Shown piece after piece: positions 1-8,417 of a DNA stretch of 64,000 nt. The position numbers and the translations under genes were made by a program. Source of the stretch: DASVWZ01 sp963715675. Its GTDB lineage: Bacteria > Acidobacteriota > Terriglobia > Terriglobales > Acidobacteriaceae. Position 1 is the first letter of the stretch. Every line of letters begins with the position of its first letter. A model generated the notes under the pieces. The model saw nothing but the letters and a program-made list of their open reading frames with translations. It had not been told where the DNA came from and did no database searches. Where the stretch lies: contig OY970265.1 of the NCBI GenBank assembly GCA_963715675.1, positions 2,046,001 through 2,110,000 on the forward strand. Direction: 5' to 3'.

Positions 1-46
1 TAAGCAGAGGGCGAACAAGCGCTGGCATATAAGAAAGAACAATCAA

Positions 47-607
47 ATGAGAAATCTAATCTTCGCAATCAACACGACCATGGATGGCTGCTGCGACCAC
101 ACCAAATTCAGTCCCGATGAAGAAACGTTCGAGTATTTTACGCGCCTCACGCGAGACGCTGACACATTCCTCTACGGGCGTAAAACTTATCAATTGATGG
201 TTCCTTATTGGCCCGATGTGGCGAAAAACCCCTCCGAGCAGACAAAAGCGGATTACGAATTTGCCCAGGCATTTGACGCCATCAACAAGATTATTGTTTT
301 CTCACGATCATTAGACAGCCCTGAAGGGGAAAAAACGAGAATCGTTCATACCAGCCTTCGCGACGAAGTACTTAGATTGAAGCAAGAAGCAGGCAAAAAT
401 ATTTTTACCGGTGGTGTAACCATCCCTGCACAACTGGTGGAACTTGGTCTGATTGACGAATATCATTTTGTGGTTCACCCGATAGTTTCAGGAGAAGGGA
501 GACGGTTGTTTGACGGAATCAACCTGCAAGAGAAGTTGCAACTAAAACTCGTTGAGTCAAAGAGTTTTAAATCAGGATGTGTTGCGCTTCGCTACCTGAA
601 ACGGTGA
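47..607 (+). CDS. Dihydrofolate reductase-like / RibD C-terminal domain protein
   Basis: A 186-residue cytosolic protein of the RibD C-terminal (DHFR-like) family. The N-terminal segment starting MRNLIFAINTTMDG is the first strand and loop of the fold. The FTGGVTIPAQL and DEYHFVVHPIVSGEG segments (about residues 120-150) are the nucleotide-binding turn and the late conserved strand of this family. Family members are NAD(P)H-dependent reductases, mostly of unknown substrate; resemblance to authentic folate DHFR is fold-level only. The ATG has only a weak purine-rich stretch upstream (AAGAAAGAA). It converges with the next gene and overlaps its end by about 40 bases. The family assignment is secure, the substrate unknown. 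Confidence 0.85.
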   Translation: MRNLIFAINTTMDGCCDHTKFSPDEETFEYFTRLTRDADTFLYGRKTYQLMVPYWPDVAKNPSEQTKADYEFAQAFDAINKIIVFSRSLDSPEGEKTRIVHTSLRDEVLRLKQEAGKNIFTGGVTIPAQLVELGLIDEYHFVVHPIVSGEGRRLFDGINLQEKLQLKLVESKSFKSGCVALRYLKR

Positions 608-854
608 CAGGAGACCCTATCTTTTCGAAGGGAACCCCGTCACGCGAACTCGCGGGTTGCATCGTCCCTGTGAGTCGGCTGGTCACATCCGGCAACTCGA
701 ATTCCCCTCCACAATCAAAACAGACCTGGTACGTGCGGTCCTTGATCGTAAACACGCGACTCATGTGACGGTGACGGCTCTCGGTGTCGTGCGTGATTAG
801 GCCCCGCATTCTTCCATTACGATAGAGCGAAGGGTTATTGGGCGCAGAAGGCAC
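567..854 (-). CDS. Small CxxCG zinc-ribbon-like hypothetical protein
   Basis: A reading frame of up to 95 residues directly downstream of the Crp/Fnr gene and overlapping its end by 20 bases. The core SRVFTIKDRTYQVC-FDCGGEF carries a CxxCG knuckle, and a histidine-rich segment (HDTESRHRHM) lies just before it. My recollection is that short proteins with this 'SRVFTI..R.YQVC..CG' core recur in Acidobacteria, but I cannot confirm that here. The likelier start is the internal ATG near base 809 (MRGLITHDTE), which would remove the overlap with the upstream gene. Its 3' end runs antisense into the last 41 bases of the reductase gene. Function unknown; a metal-binding or regulatory role is a guess. 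Confidence 0.5.
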   Translation of the reverse strand: MPSAPNNPSLYRNGRMRGLITHDTESRHRHMSRVFTIKDRTYQVCFDCGGEFELPDVTSRLTGTMQPASSRDGVPFEKIGSPVTVSGSEAQHILI

Positions 855-1491
855 AAAGTGTCCGATGAACTCGCAACTGTTTGCTCTTGGGCGCGTAATA
901 AATAAAGCCAGACTCCCTGAACTTCCTCATGAAAAAACAAACACGGGACCGCGTGGTTCCCACCATTTCCGCCAATGTCTCATGACTGATCCTCGGAATC
1001 TCGATCTCGGCGGACCCATGCGCATCAAAGTGGGCCAGCAGCAAAAGGATACGGGCAAGTCTTTTCTCGCTCAGACTGCAACGTTGGTCCACTAAATCCT
1101 GCTGGTATCGGATATTCCTCGCCAGCACATATACCCAAAACATGTTGGCCAGCTTCACTTGCCTCGTTAGTGCCAGCATCATGGCCTTTTTTTCAATCCG
1201 GAGGAGGCTACAGTCGGTCATTGCGCTGGCCGACGCCGTGCGGGAAGAGTGACCGGCTATGGAATCTTTGCCGACAAAATCCTCATCACCCAATATGTCG
1301 AGCGTTGCTTCCTTTCCGGCCTGGGATTTAACGCTGAGTTTTACCCGGCCCTTTTGAATGACGAACAACGCATCCGTCGCATCCCCCTGAGCATAGATTG
1401 TCTGCCCGCGCCGGAAAGACATCATCTTCCGGCCGGCGCCACCGGTGGAGAGGAAGGCTTTCAGATTGAAGGTACGTCTTTTGTTAGCCAT
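835..1491 (-). CDS. Crp/Fnr family transcriptional regulator
   Basis: A 218-residue regulator with an N-terminal cyclic-nucleotide-binding-type beta roll (about residues 22-130, with RRGQTIYAQGDATDALFVIQ) and a C-terminal winged helix (ISHETLAEMVGTTRSRV, recognition helix about residues 168-190). There is no N-terminal cysteine cluster, so an FNR-type iron-sulfur sensor is unlikely. The phosphate-binding cassette reads GKDSIAGHSSRTASA: the Arg is present but the usual FGE glutamate is replaced, so cAMP binding is doubtful. Crp/Fnr proteins typically bind TGTGA-N6-TCACA-like palindromes, and one such site lies at 48572-48587. Whether this protein uses it is unknown. Confidence 0.88.
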   Translation of the reverse strand: MANKRRTFNLKAFLSTGGAGRKMMSFRRGQTIYAQGDATDALFVIQKGRVKLSVKSQAGKEATLDILGDEDFVGKDSIAGHSSRTASASAMTDCSLLRIEKKAMMLALTRQVKLANMFWVYVLARNIRYQQDLVDQRCSLSEKRLARILLLLAHFDAHGSAEIEIPRISHETLAEMVGTTRSRVCFFMRKFRESGFIYYAPKSKQLRVHRTLCAFCAQ

Positions 1492-1883
1492 GAGGTTTAC
1501 GCCCCCGATTCAAAGAACCTCCCATCTAAGCACACGACCGATGACAAAGATGCTCACTATTGCTCACTGCCTTCCAGAGACCGGGGTGAGGACGTACTCA
1601 GGGTTAGTGGGTCGGAGCCCCGCCGAAAGCCGCAATAAGGTCAATATTGACCTCTAATCCAAAGGCCAAGGCCTGATCCTGGGAATGGACCAACCCACGC
1701 TACAGATCATCCCGAGTTGAAGTCCTCTCCCAATGACTTAAGTTGTGCCGCAAGACCCATCAGGCGCAACCGCCGAATAACAATAAGTCTGACCTGCACC
1801 TACTTAGACTTACGCCGCCTTCCGGGACCTGCAAGTTGTTAAACACTCCGGACTGAGTTCCACCTGCGCCGCATACCTGAAGT
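1492..1883. other. Intergenic region without recognisable gene
   Basis: About 390 bases between the divergently oriented start of the Crp/Fnr gene and the end of the GloVer-repeat gene. The frames here are short and look like shadows. It should hold the promoter of the regulator. I see no repeat or RNA gene. Confidence 0.5.
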
Positions 1884-3491
1884 TCAGTTCACGGTGAACG
1901 TTCCTGGAGCGGTAGAGCTGCCGCCCTTGGTGAAGACCGTGATTTTGCCGGTCTTGGCGCCGGCTGGTACCGTCGCTGTCACCTGGGTATCGGAGTTCAC
2001 AGTGAACTTCTTCGCTTTGACTCCACCGAAGGTCACGCTGGTGGTCTGCGTCAGACTCATTCCGGTGATCGCAACTGGAGTTCCCACAGGTCCGCTTTTC
2101 GGAGAGAATTTCAAGGCCTGGGGAGTGACCCTGAACACTTGCGGCGTGACCAGTTTGCCGCCCGCTTCCACCACAGTCACGTTGCCGGTGGTAGCCCCGG
2201 CGGCCACGGTCGCCACCATGTAAGTGTCGCTGACAACCGTGAACGTACCCGCCCCCGATCCAAATTTCACGCCGCTGGCACTGCTAAAACCTTGTCCGAG
2301 GATTCCGACCTGCGTCCCCACCTTGCCCGACCAGATCACGACCAGCGAGGCAAAGGGCTTCAAGTTGTTATTGAAGCTGTAGAGCACGCCGTAGCCCGTA
2401 TTCGGACTTCCACCATGTTGCGTAAGGCCGTAAATTATTCCGTTGGTATGGAGCATGGGAGTTGCGAAAGGGGTATCGCCCGTCGTGGTGTCGAAGTCGT
2501 GAAGGACGGCAAAACTCTTTCCAGTCGTACTGACTTTGAATAAGGTGCCCACTGAGTTGGCGCCGCCACGAGCCGCCACGCCATAGAGAAACTTGTCACT
2601 TCCCTGAACCAGCCCGGCGTAGGGATTCGTACCGTCCGACCCCTGGAAGCTGTGGAGCACCTTGTAACCTGCACCGCTGGTCGTCATCACGAAAACGGTC
2701 CCCTGGTCGGCTGTTCCTCGCCAAACCGTTGTGCCATAGAGCTTGCCGTCCACTCCTTGCATAACTGGACCAGAGGGATTCGTCCCGTCTTTCCCGTCCG
2801 TGCTGAAGCTGTGGATGATTTTAAGTTTCCCCTTGAGCGTCAGCTGGAACACTGTGCCTTCGTTATACTTGCCACCCTCTGGCGTCGTACCGTACAGATT
2901 ACCGTCTGAGCCCAGAATCAACGGAGCGATGGTTTCCGACGGAGCGGTGCCAATGGTGGAAAACGCGCCGTTGGGAGTAATTCTATAGATCTTGCCGGGA
3001 TGGCTGCCGTTGTTCGTGATGCCATATACATCTCCGTCGGGCGCTTGGATGGGGGTCGCCCACGGATACGCCCCATCCGAGCCATCGGAGAAGCTATGGA
3101 ACGAAGTCAACCCGCCGCTTCCAAAGCTGTAAACTGTGCCCATTTTCGAGCCTCCTCCCGTTTCTGTCGACCCGTAAAAGTTCCCATCAAATCCGAGGCT
3201 GAGTCCTGACTGAGGCGTGTTCCCGTCAGGGCCTTGAAAACTGTAAAGGGTGGTCACGTCGCCGGCTACGGTAGAAAGGAAGATTGTCCCATCGGAGTCA
3301 AGCTCAGTTGGCAGCGTGCCATAGAGATTCCCATCCTGGCCCTGCGCCAGCAGTGCCGGGTTATTAGGATTAGACCCTTCCTTGCTCCAAACAAAATTGT
3401 GGATTTGGGTATAAACTTGCGCCTGGGCCAGAGCCGACAACGCCACCAGCACAACGATACCGAGAGATTGAGACACACTGAAATTCTTCAT
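1884..3491 (-). CDS. Exported GloVer-repeat protein with C-terminal IPT/TIG domains
   Basis: A 535-residue secreted protein. The start at 3491 is chosen because AGGAGG lies six bases upstream (3492-3503) and the protein then begins with a clean signal peptide (MKNFSVSQSLGIVVLVALSA, cleavage after AQAQ). The body has about seven tandem units of roughly 50 residues with the signature DG-LYGTT..GG...GTVF, the GloVer-type tandem repeat that probably folds as a beta-propeller-like array. It is followed by two IPT/TIG immunoglobulin-like modules (about residues 370-535, each with a GPVGTPVAITG or KVGTQVGILGQGF signature). Such proteins are abundant in Acidobacteria and are thought to be surface or extracellular. 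No enzyme active site is visible. Confidence 0.85.
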   Translation of the reverse strand: MKNFSVSQSLGIVVLVALSALAQAQVYTQIHNFVWSKEGSNPNNPALLAQGQDGNLYGTLPTELDSDGTIFLSTVAGDVTTLYSFQGPDGNTPQSGLSLGFDGNFYGSTETGGGSKMGTVYSFGSGGLTSFHSFSDGSDGAYPWATPIQAPDGDVYGITNNGSHPGKIYRITPNGAFSTIGTAPSETIAPLILGSDGNLYGTTPEGGKYNEGTVFQLTLKGKLKIIHSFSTDGKDGTNPSGPVMQGVDGKLYGTTVWRGTADQGTVFVMTTSGAGYKVLHSFQGSDGTNPYAGLVQGSDKFLYGVAARGGANSVGTLFKVSTTGKSFAVLHDFDTTTGDTPFATPMLHTNGIIYGLTQHGGSPNTGYGVLYSFNNNLKPFASLVVIWSGKVGTQVGILGQGFSSASGVKFGSGAGTFTVVSDTYMVATVAAGATTGNVTVVEAGGKLVTPQVFRVTPQALKFSPKSGPVGTPVAITGMSLTQTTSVTFGGVKAKKFTVNSDTQVTATVPAGAKTGKITVFTKGGSSTAPGTFTVN

Positions 3492-3803
3492 AATTCTCCT
3501 CCTGAAGCTTGGAATTGCTTTCTCATCGCGCCCTGTCGTTAGAGAGGCGAGCCGGAAACGGGTGGAGGCGACTCCCCGAAGTCGCCCCTTCTCCGCAACG
3601 AACCATGCGGCTTTCACCGAGCGCGGAGGATTTGGTCAGTTCCCTTGATCAACCACCGAGACTAGCAAATCCGGTCCGAGTTCGATCCCTACTCAGTAAT
3701 GTGAGAAAGAGAGGCAAATTGGCTCAAGGGGCGAGAAATAATTATTCAGGAAGCGGTGAATGGGTTTAATAACTCTTGTGTTTTCAGTGATTGACAAGAA
3801 AAA

Positions 3804-4439
3804 GTGAAACCGATAAGCTTGCGCCCCAGCGTGCTTGGTGGCGCGTCGGCGGTGAAGGGATTGCATAGCGAGGCTTCGAACCCGGTTACGGAGATGCTCG
3901 TTCGCTGGCGGGGAGGAGACCGCGAAGCCCTGGAGCAGTTGATGCCGCTGGTTTATACCGAACTGCGTCGGCTGGCACATCATTACTTAAGCCAGGAACG
4001 CAGCGGCCACACCTTACAAAGTACCGCGTTAGTCCACGAGGCCTACCTTCGACTGGCCGGGCAAAATCCTCCCCAGTGGCAAAACCGGGCGCATTTTTTT
4101 GGAATCGCGGCCCGCATCATGCGGCAAATCCTGGTGGAGTATGCCCGTGGCCGGGGCACCGCGAAGCGCGGTGGAAACGCGCTCACGCTTACCCTGGATG
4201 AAGCGGTAGCCAATCCGCAGCAACTGGATGTCGATATCGTCGCACTCGACAAGGCTTTGTCCGAGCTTTCCGAACTGGATTCGCAGCAGGGCCGGATCGT
4301 CGAGCTGCGCTTTTTTGCGGGGCTAACCATCAAGGACACTTCAGAAGTGCTGGGGATTTCTCCGGCCACCGTAAAGCGTGACTGGATTACTGCGCGGGCC
4401 TGGCTGTATCGCGCCATGACCGGAGAGTCGCCGCCATGA
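3804..4439 (+). CDS. ECF-type RNA polymerase sigma factor
   Basis: A 211-residue sigma factor of the ECF group. Region 2 spans about residues 30-100 (VTEMLVRWRGGDREALEQLM, then ELRRLAHHYLSQER and the STALVHEAYLRL core). Region 4 spans about 150-205 (IVELRFFAGLTIKDTSEVLG, then SPATVKRDWITARAWL). The 5' end is uncertain: it opens with GTG at 3804, and homologous sequence begins only around residue 30. Its last four bases overlap the start of the kinase gene (ATGA), so the two are translationally coupled. In this family control usually runs through a partner kinase rather than a classical anti-sigma factor. No zinc-finger anti-sigma gene is seen, so the kinase is the obvious candidate regulator. 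Confidence 0.92.
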   Translation: MKPISLRPSVLGGASAVKGLHSEASNPVTEMLVRWRGGDREALEQLMPLVYTELRRLAHHYLSQERSGHTLQSTALVHEAYLRLAGQNPPQWQNRAHFFGIAARIMRQILVEYARGRGTAKRGGNALTLTLDEAVANPQQLDVDIVALDKALSELSELDSQQGRIVELRFFAGLTIKDTSEVLGISPATVKRDWITARAWLYRAMTGESPP

Positions 4440-7057
4440 ACTCCGAACGCTGGCAGCAGGTAAAGCATCTTCTCGACGAGGTGATTGCTCTCGACCCGGC
4501 GGAGCGTTCCCTGCATCTGGACCGGTCTTGCGGCAGTGACGCCGAACTCCGGAGGGAAGTCGAATCACTGCTGGCTTCTCATGAAAAAGCCGGAACTGGC
4601 TTTTTGAGGAAACCTGCCGTCGAACTCAAGGCCGCTTATCCTTCTCCTCGCAACCGGACCGGTCGCCGTATCGGCGTGTACCAGATCATCGGCAAGATCG
4701 GCGACGGTGGAATGGGCGAGGTGTATCGCGCGGTCCGTGCCGATGGCCAGTACACCAAAGAAGTCGCGATTAAGCTCGTCCGCGGCGGTTTCGACAGCGA
4801 TGCGGTAATCGAACGCTTTCGCAACGAGCGCCAAATCCTGGCCTCGCTCGACCATCCTAACATTGCCCGCCTACTCGACGGTGGCACAAGCGACGATGGG
4901 GTGCCGTACCTGGTGATGGAGCTAATCGAGGGCGAACGGATCGACTCATATTGCGATCAACACAAGCTGTCGATCCGCGAGCGCTTGCAACTGTTCCGGC
5001 AGGTCTGCGCGGCGGTTCAATACGCCCATCAGCGTCTGGTCATTCATCGCGACATCAAGCCCAGCAACCTACTGGTAACAAAAGAAGGCCTGCCGAAGCT
5101 GCTCGATTTTGGGATCGCGAAGATTCTGGATCCAGTGCAAGGCGAAACGGCACCGACAGTGCATACGCCGATGACGCCGGAGTACGCCAGCCCGGAGCAA
5201 ATCCGGGGAATGACGATTACTACCGCTACGGACGTCTATTCCCTGGGCGTCGTGCTCTATCAATTGCTGACCGGCCAGTCGCCGTACCAGATTGGCGCAG
5301 GCACTCCGCACGAGCTCTCGTGCGCGATTACCGAAGTCGAGCCGCTGCGGCCGAGTACCGTTGTGCTAAAGCCCAACGTGGTGCCGCAGGGCAACAACCG
5401 CGAGCCGTCGCGAACCCAGCCATTGATCACTCGACGTGAAGACTCACCGGCCAAGCTCCGGCGCAGACTGCAGGGGGATATCGACAACATTCTGCTGATG
5501 GCTCTGCGTAAAGAGCCGCAGCGGCGATACGCGTCGGTGGAACAATTCGCGGAGGATATTCGTCGCCACCTGGAGGGCTTGCCGGTAACCGCGGCGAAAG
5601 ACTCGTGGCGCTACCGGGCGGGAAAATTTGTGCGTCGGCACCGGACCGGGGTGGTCGCGGCGGGACTGGCCTTGGTTGCGTTGATTGTCGGAGCCGGTCT
5701 GATCCTGCGCGAAGCCCGGATTGCTCACGCCGAGCGCCAGCGGGCTGATGAGCGGTTCAACGATGTCCGGAAGCTGGCCAACTCCCTGATATTTGAACTG
5801 CATGACTCGATAGCGGATCTGCCGGGTTCTACGGCGGCGCGAAAATTACTCGTCACCCGCGCCCTGGAGTATCTGGACAGTCTGGCACGACAGGCGAAGG
5901 GCGACGCATCCTTACAGAGGGAGCTGGCCACAGCTTATGAGAGAGTAGGCGACGTTTTAGGATATCCCTACCTGGCGAATCTGGGTGACCCCGCAAGCGC
6001 GCTGCAAAGTTATCGGAAAGCGCTGGCCATTCGTGAGCTGTTGGCGAACAGTCGGCCAGAGGACGCGCAACTGCAAGGCGAATTGGTCGAGAACTATTTT
6101 CGGATCGCCAATGTGCTGGAATCCACAGGCGATTTCGCAGGAGCACTGGAAACCGTCCGCAAAGCGCTGCCGATTACTCAGAAGATGGCGGCTGGGGCGG
6201 TTGATCCGACGATCGCCGATCATCTGGCCGGAAGTTATTACTACACCGCCCGTTTGCTCGGCCAGACCGGAGACCCGGGAGGAGCTCTGGAGAATTATCG
6301 AAAAGCCGCAGCGATCCGCGAAACGGCATTGCAACTCGACCGAACGAACCTGCCCCTGAATACGCACAAGGCAGCCGACTATGAGGGGATGGCCCAGTCG
6401 ATGAAGCAGACGGGCGACCTGATCAACGGCATCCAGATGCAAGCCAAGGCTGTCGAAACGCTGGCACAGATTTCAAACGCGTACCCGGCCAATACCACGC
6501 TGCGTGAGTTTCTGGCGGAAGCTACCAATCGATTGGGCACGTTCCAGCTCGCTCACGGCGATGCGTCGGCAGCCCTGGCGACTCTACGGCACGCGCATCA
6601 GATCTTTGCGGAATTGGTTGCGGCCGACCCAAAGAACTCCTTGGCGAGATCAAACTTCGGCTTTAGCGACAATGGGATCGCTGAGTGTCTGGTCGCGCTG
6701 GGCAAGCCCGCTTCCGCCTTGGAAGTTTACCGGGAAGCCGTAGCTACGTTCGAATCGATGTCTCCAAGCACATCGGGCAACCGTTACCGGCGGACGGGAT
6801 TGGCCTCGGCCTATTCCGGGATGGGCGATGCGTATTCCGCAATGGCTACCCAGTCGCGGACATCCGCCAGCCAGGTGCGCGAGCGCTGGCTCGCCGCTCG
6901 GACCTGGTATGAGAAGAGCAATGCGCTCTGGGCCGACAAACAGAAGCGCGGTGAATTGGAAAGCGACGAGCATGCAGATTTGAAATCGGTCGCAGAGGCC
7001 ATCGCCAGATGCAATGCGGCGCTTGATGGCGCCATGCCCGCTCGCATTCGCCAGTAG
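4436..7057 (+). CDS. Membrane Ser/Thr protein kinase with C-terminal TPR domain
   Basis: An 873-residue Hanks-type kinase. Residues 1-80 are an N-terminal extension. The kinase domain (about 81-380) has the glycine loop IGDGGMGEVYRA, the ATP lysine in VAIKLV (K113), HRDIKPSN (204-211), DFG at 224-226 and the APE-like PEYASPEQ. A single transmembrane helix lies at about 404-424. The remainder (about 490-870) is helical TPR-like repeats, predicted to be on the other side of the membrane. All catalytic residues are intact. It overlaps the ECF sigma gene by four bases, which suggests a kinase that senses a signal through its TPR domain and controls that sigma factor. The topology is inferred. Confidence 0.93.
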   Translation: MNSERWQQVKHLLDEVIALDPAERSLHLDRSCGSDAELRREVESLLASHEKAGTGFLRKPAVELKAAYPSPRNRTGRRIGVYQIIGKIGDGGMGEVYRAVRADGQYTKEVAIKLVRGGFDSDAVIERFRNERQILASLDHPNIARLLDGGTSDDGVPYLVMELIEGERIDSYCDQHKLSIRERLQLFRQVCAAVQYAHQRLVIHRDIKPSNLLVTKEGLPKLLDFGIAKILDPVQGETAPTVHTPMTPEYASPEQIRGMTITTATDVYSLGVVLYQLLTGQSPYQIGAGTPHELSCAITEVEPLRPSTVVLKPNVVPQGNNREPSRTQPLITRREDSPAKLRRRLQGDIDNILLMALRKEPQRRYASVEQFAEDIRRHLEGLPVTAAKDSWRYRAGKFVRRHRTGVVAAGLALVALIVGAGLILREARIAHAERQRADERFNDVRKLANSLIFELHDSIADLPGSTAARKLLVTRALEYLDSLARQAKGDASLQRELATAYERVGDVLGYPYLANLGDPASALQSYRKALAIRELLANSRPEDAQLQGELVENYFRIANVLESTGDFAGALETVRKALPITQKMAAGAVDPTIADHLAGSYYYTARLLGQTGDPGGALENYRKAAAIRETALQLDRTNLPLNTHKAADYEGMAQSMKQTGDLINGIQMQAKAVETLAQISNAYPANTTLREFLAEATNRLGTFQLAHGDASAALATLRHAHQIFAELVAADPKNSLARSNFGFSDNGIAECLVALGKPASALEVYREAVATFESMSPSTSGNRYRRTGLASAYSGMGDAYSAMATQSRTSASQVRERWLAARTWYEKSNALWADKQKRGELESDEHADLKSVAEAIARCNAALDGAMPARIRQ

Positions 7058-7536
7058 TCCTGCGCCCTTGGGAATGAAGAACTCCATTCGATACTCGTTA
7101 TCCGGGTGACCGGGCTGGCGCTCCACCGCAGGCGTGATTCACAAGAGGTTGAAAATATGGCGGAGAGGGTGGGATTTTACCGCCGCCTTTTCTAGCAAAT
7201 GCTGAGCACTTAACAACTTGAACGATTATTACCTTGTTTCCAGATGCTTGCAAGCGAAAAGTTCTTGGGCATACAGTCTCGGTAGTCTCCCGCATACCCT
7301 GTGGTGGAACCCGAAAAGCGTCAAAAATAATATCAATCATATCAGTGCCACCGGGCGAGTCCACCGGCCGCCAAACTGCGTAGCGTGTCGCGTCTATGCC
7401 CGGAGATCAGCTCGACCGCAACAGAGTGCCGCGTTTGCTTTGTGTCAACCAGAATTTGCGTCACCAGTGTGTTGAGGTTCGTTTCACTTAGCGGCCAGGG
7501 TAGAGTCGGTGTGAGGTACCTCGCCATCGTGATTAC
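7058..7536. other. Intergenic region, probably decayed
   Basis: About 480 bases after the kinase. No reading frame here has a recognisable family signature. The last ~40 bases before 7537 are in frame with the recombinase fragment after a TAG at 7501 and encode residues consistent with it, so part of this stretch may be eroded recombinase sequence. Confidence 0.4.
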
Positions 7537-7974
7537 TTGATGATTCACACCGCTTACATACACGGTCTGCGAGCATCCGAGGTCGTCGGGCTGACGACCA
7601 CGAACGTACGCGACGGCTTCCTGATTCTACAGAGGCTCAAGGGGAGTCTGAAGACCGTGCAGCCCGCGTCCCCAGTCCTGATCGATTTTGTGTCCAAGCT
7701 TGAGCCGGGCGAGAGGATCTTCCCCCTTACTCGGCGGCAGTTTCAACGGGTCGTGCACAAGTACGGCCGGCTGTCGGGCATCCCCGATCATAAATGTCAT
7801 CCGCACGTACTCAAGCGCTCGATTGCCATGCATACGATCAAGCAAGCCGGCATCGAGAACGTGCGGCAGTACCTGGGGCATCGGAGCCTGGCGAGCACCG
7901 GCGCATATCTGAAGGTGTCTGACGAAGCAGCCAGCCGGGCAGTGGCGTCGGCCCTGGCAGGATCGATAGCATAA
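7537..7974 (+). pseudogene. Truncated tyrosine recombinase/integrase (catalytic domain only)
   Basis: 145 residues covering only the catalytic domain of a tyrosine recombinase. The first arginine is in HGLRASEVVGL, the beta-hairpin lysine in QRLKGSLKTVQP, HxxK in HPHVLKRS, the late histidine in YLGHRS and the nucleophile in TGAYLKVSD. The usual second arginine of HxxR is a lysine (HVLK), which I recall as typical of one short-recombinase subgroup. The frame is open upstream to a TAG at 7501 with matching residues (PRHRDYLMI), but there is no N-terminal core-binding domain and only a TTG (7537) or the following ATG as start. I read it as a 5'-truncated remnant of a mobile element; a naturally short protein is possible. 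Confidence 0.55.
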
Positions 7975-8417
7975 GAGACGTCCACGTCTTTGTCGTACAC
8001 CACTACACCACGAGGAGTGTGGTATACAGGACGCGTTGGCGTGGTTCACTTCCCACAAGCCCGTTTCTGGCTAGCTTCGGTATTGCGGCCAAACTAGCCC
8101 GGGTCGATGAGTGTAATCGTGCTGCGAACTGCCGATGGCACACTGTTCGGCACCACGACGGGACGGTGTGGAAGTACGTGCCTTGAGCCACTGCGACAAC
8201 TAAGCGGCGATTAGTGCGGGCCTGCTTTCCGGGGCAGGCCCGCATCTTCTGCGTAGTTGTTGAAACATCACCTCGCCCAGCTCGGCTGATCCCCGCAGCC
8301 AACTCGGGACTCAGCAAGCCAGAGTCGGCGGCTTCGTGGGCGAGCCTTCGGACTGCTGCCAGTTGTTGGTTGTTGGTGTTGGCGGCCAAGCCGCGTGATT
8401 CTTAGGAACATTTTACT
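7975..8417. other. Intergenic region holding a stem-loop
   Basis: About 440 bases between the recombinase remnant and the convergent hydrolase gene. The only clear structure is the 11-bp hairpin at 8215-8244. A 128-codon minus frame (8003-8389) has no recognisable family signature. Confidence 0.45.
8215..8244. terminator. Perfect 11-bp hairpin, possible terminator
   Basis: TGCGGGCCTGC and its exact complement GCAGGCCCGCA surround an 8-base loop. On the + strand it is followed by TCTTCT, a weak pyrimidine run, so it could end transcription from the left. It could also be a dispersed palindrome. Confidence 0.45.

Noticed and set aside
2139..2543. Frames on + over the GloVer-repeat gene
   Set aside because: Shadows created by the repetitive coding sequence on the minus strand.
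8003..8389. 128-codon minus frame downstream of the recombinase remnant
   Set aside because: No recognisable family, no good RBS, and the 8215-8244 hairpin falls inside it.
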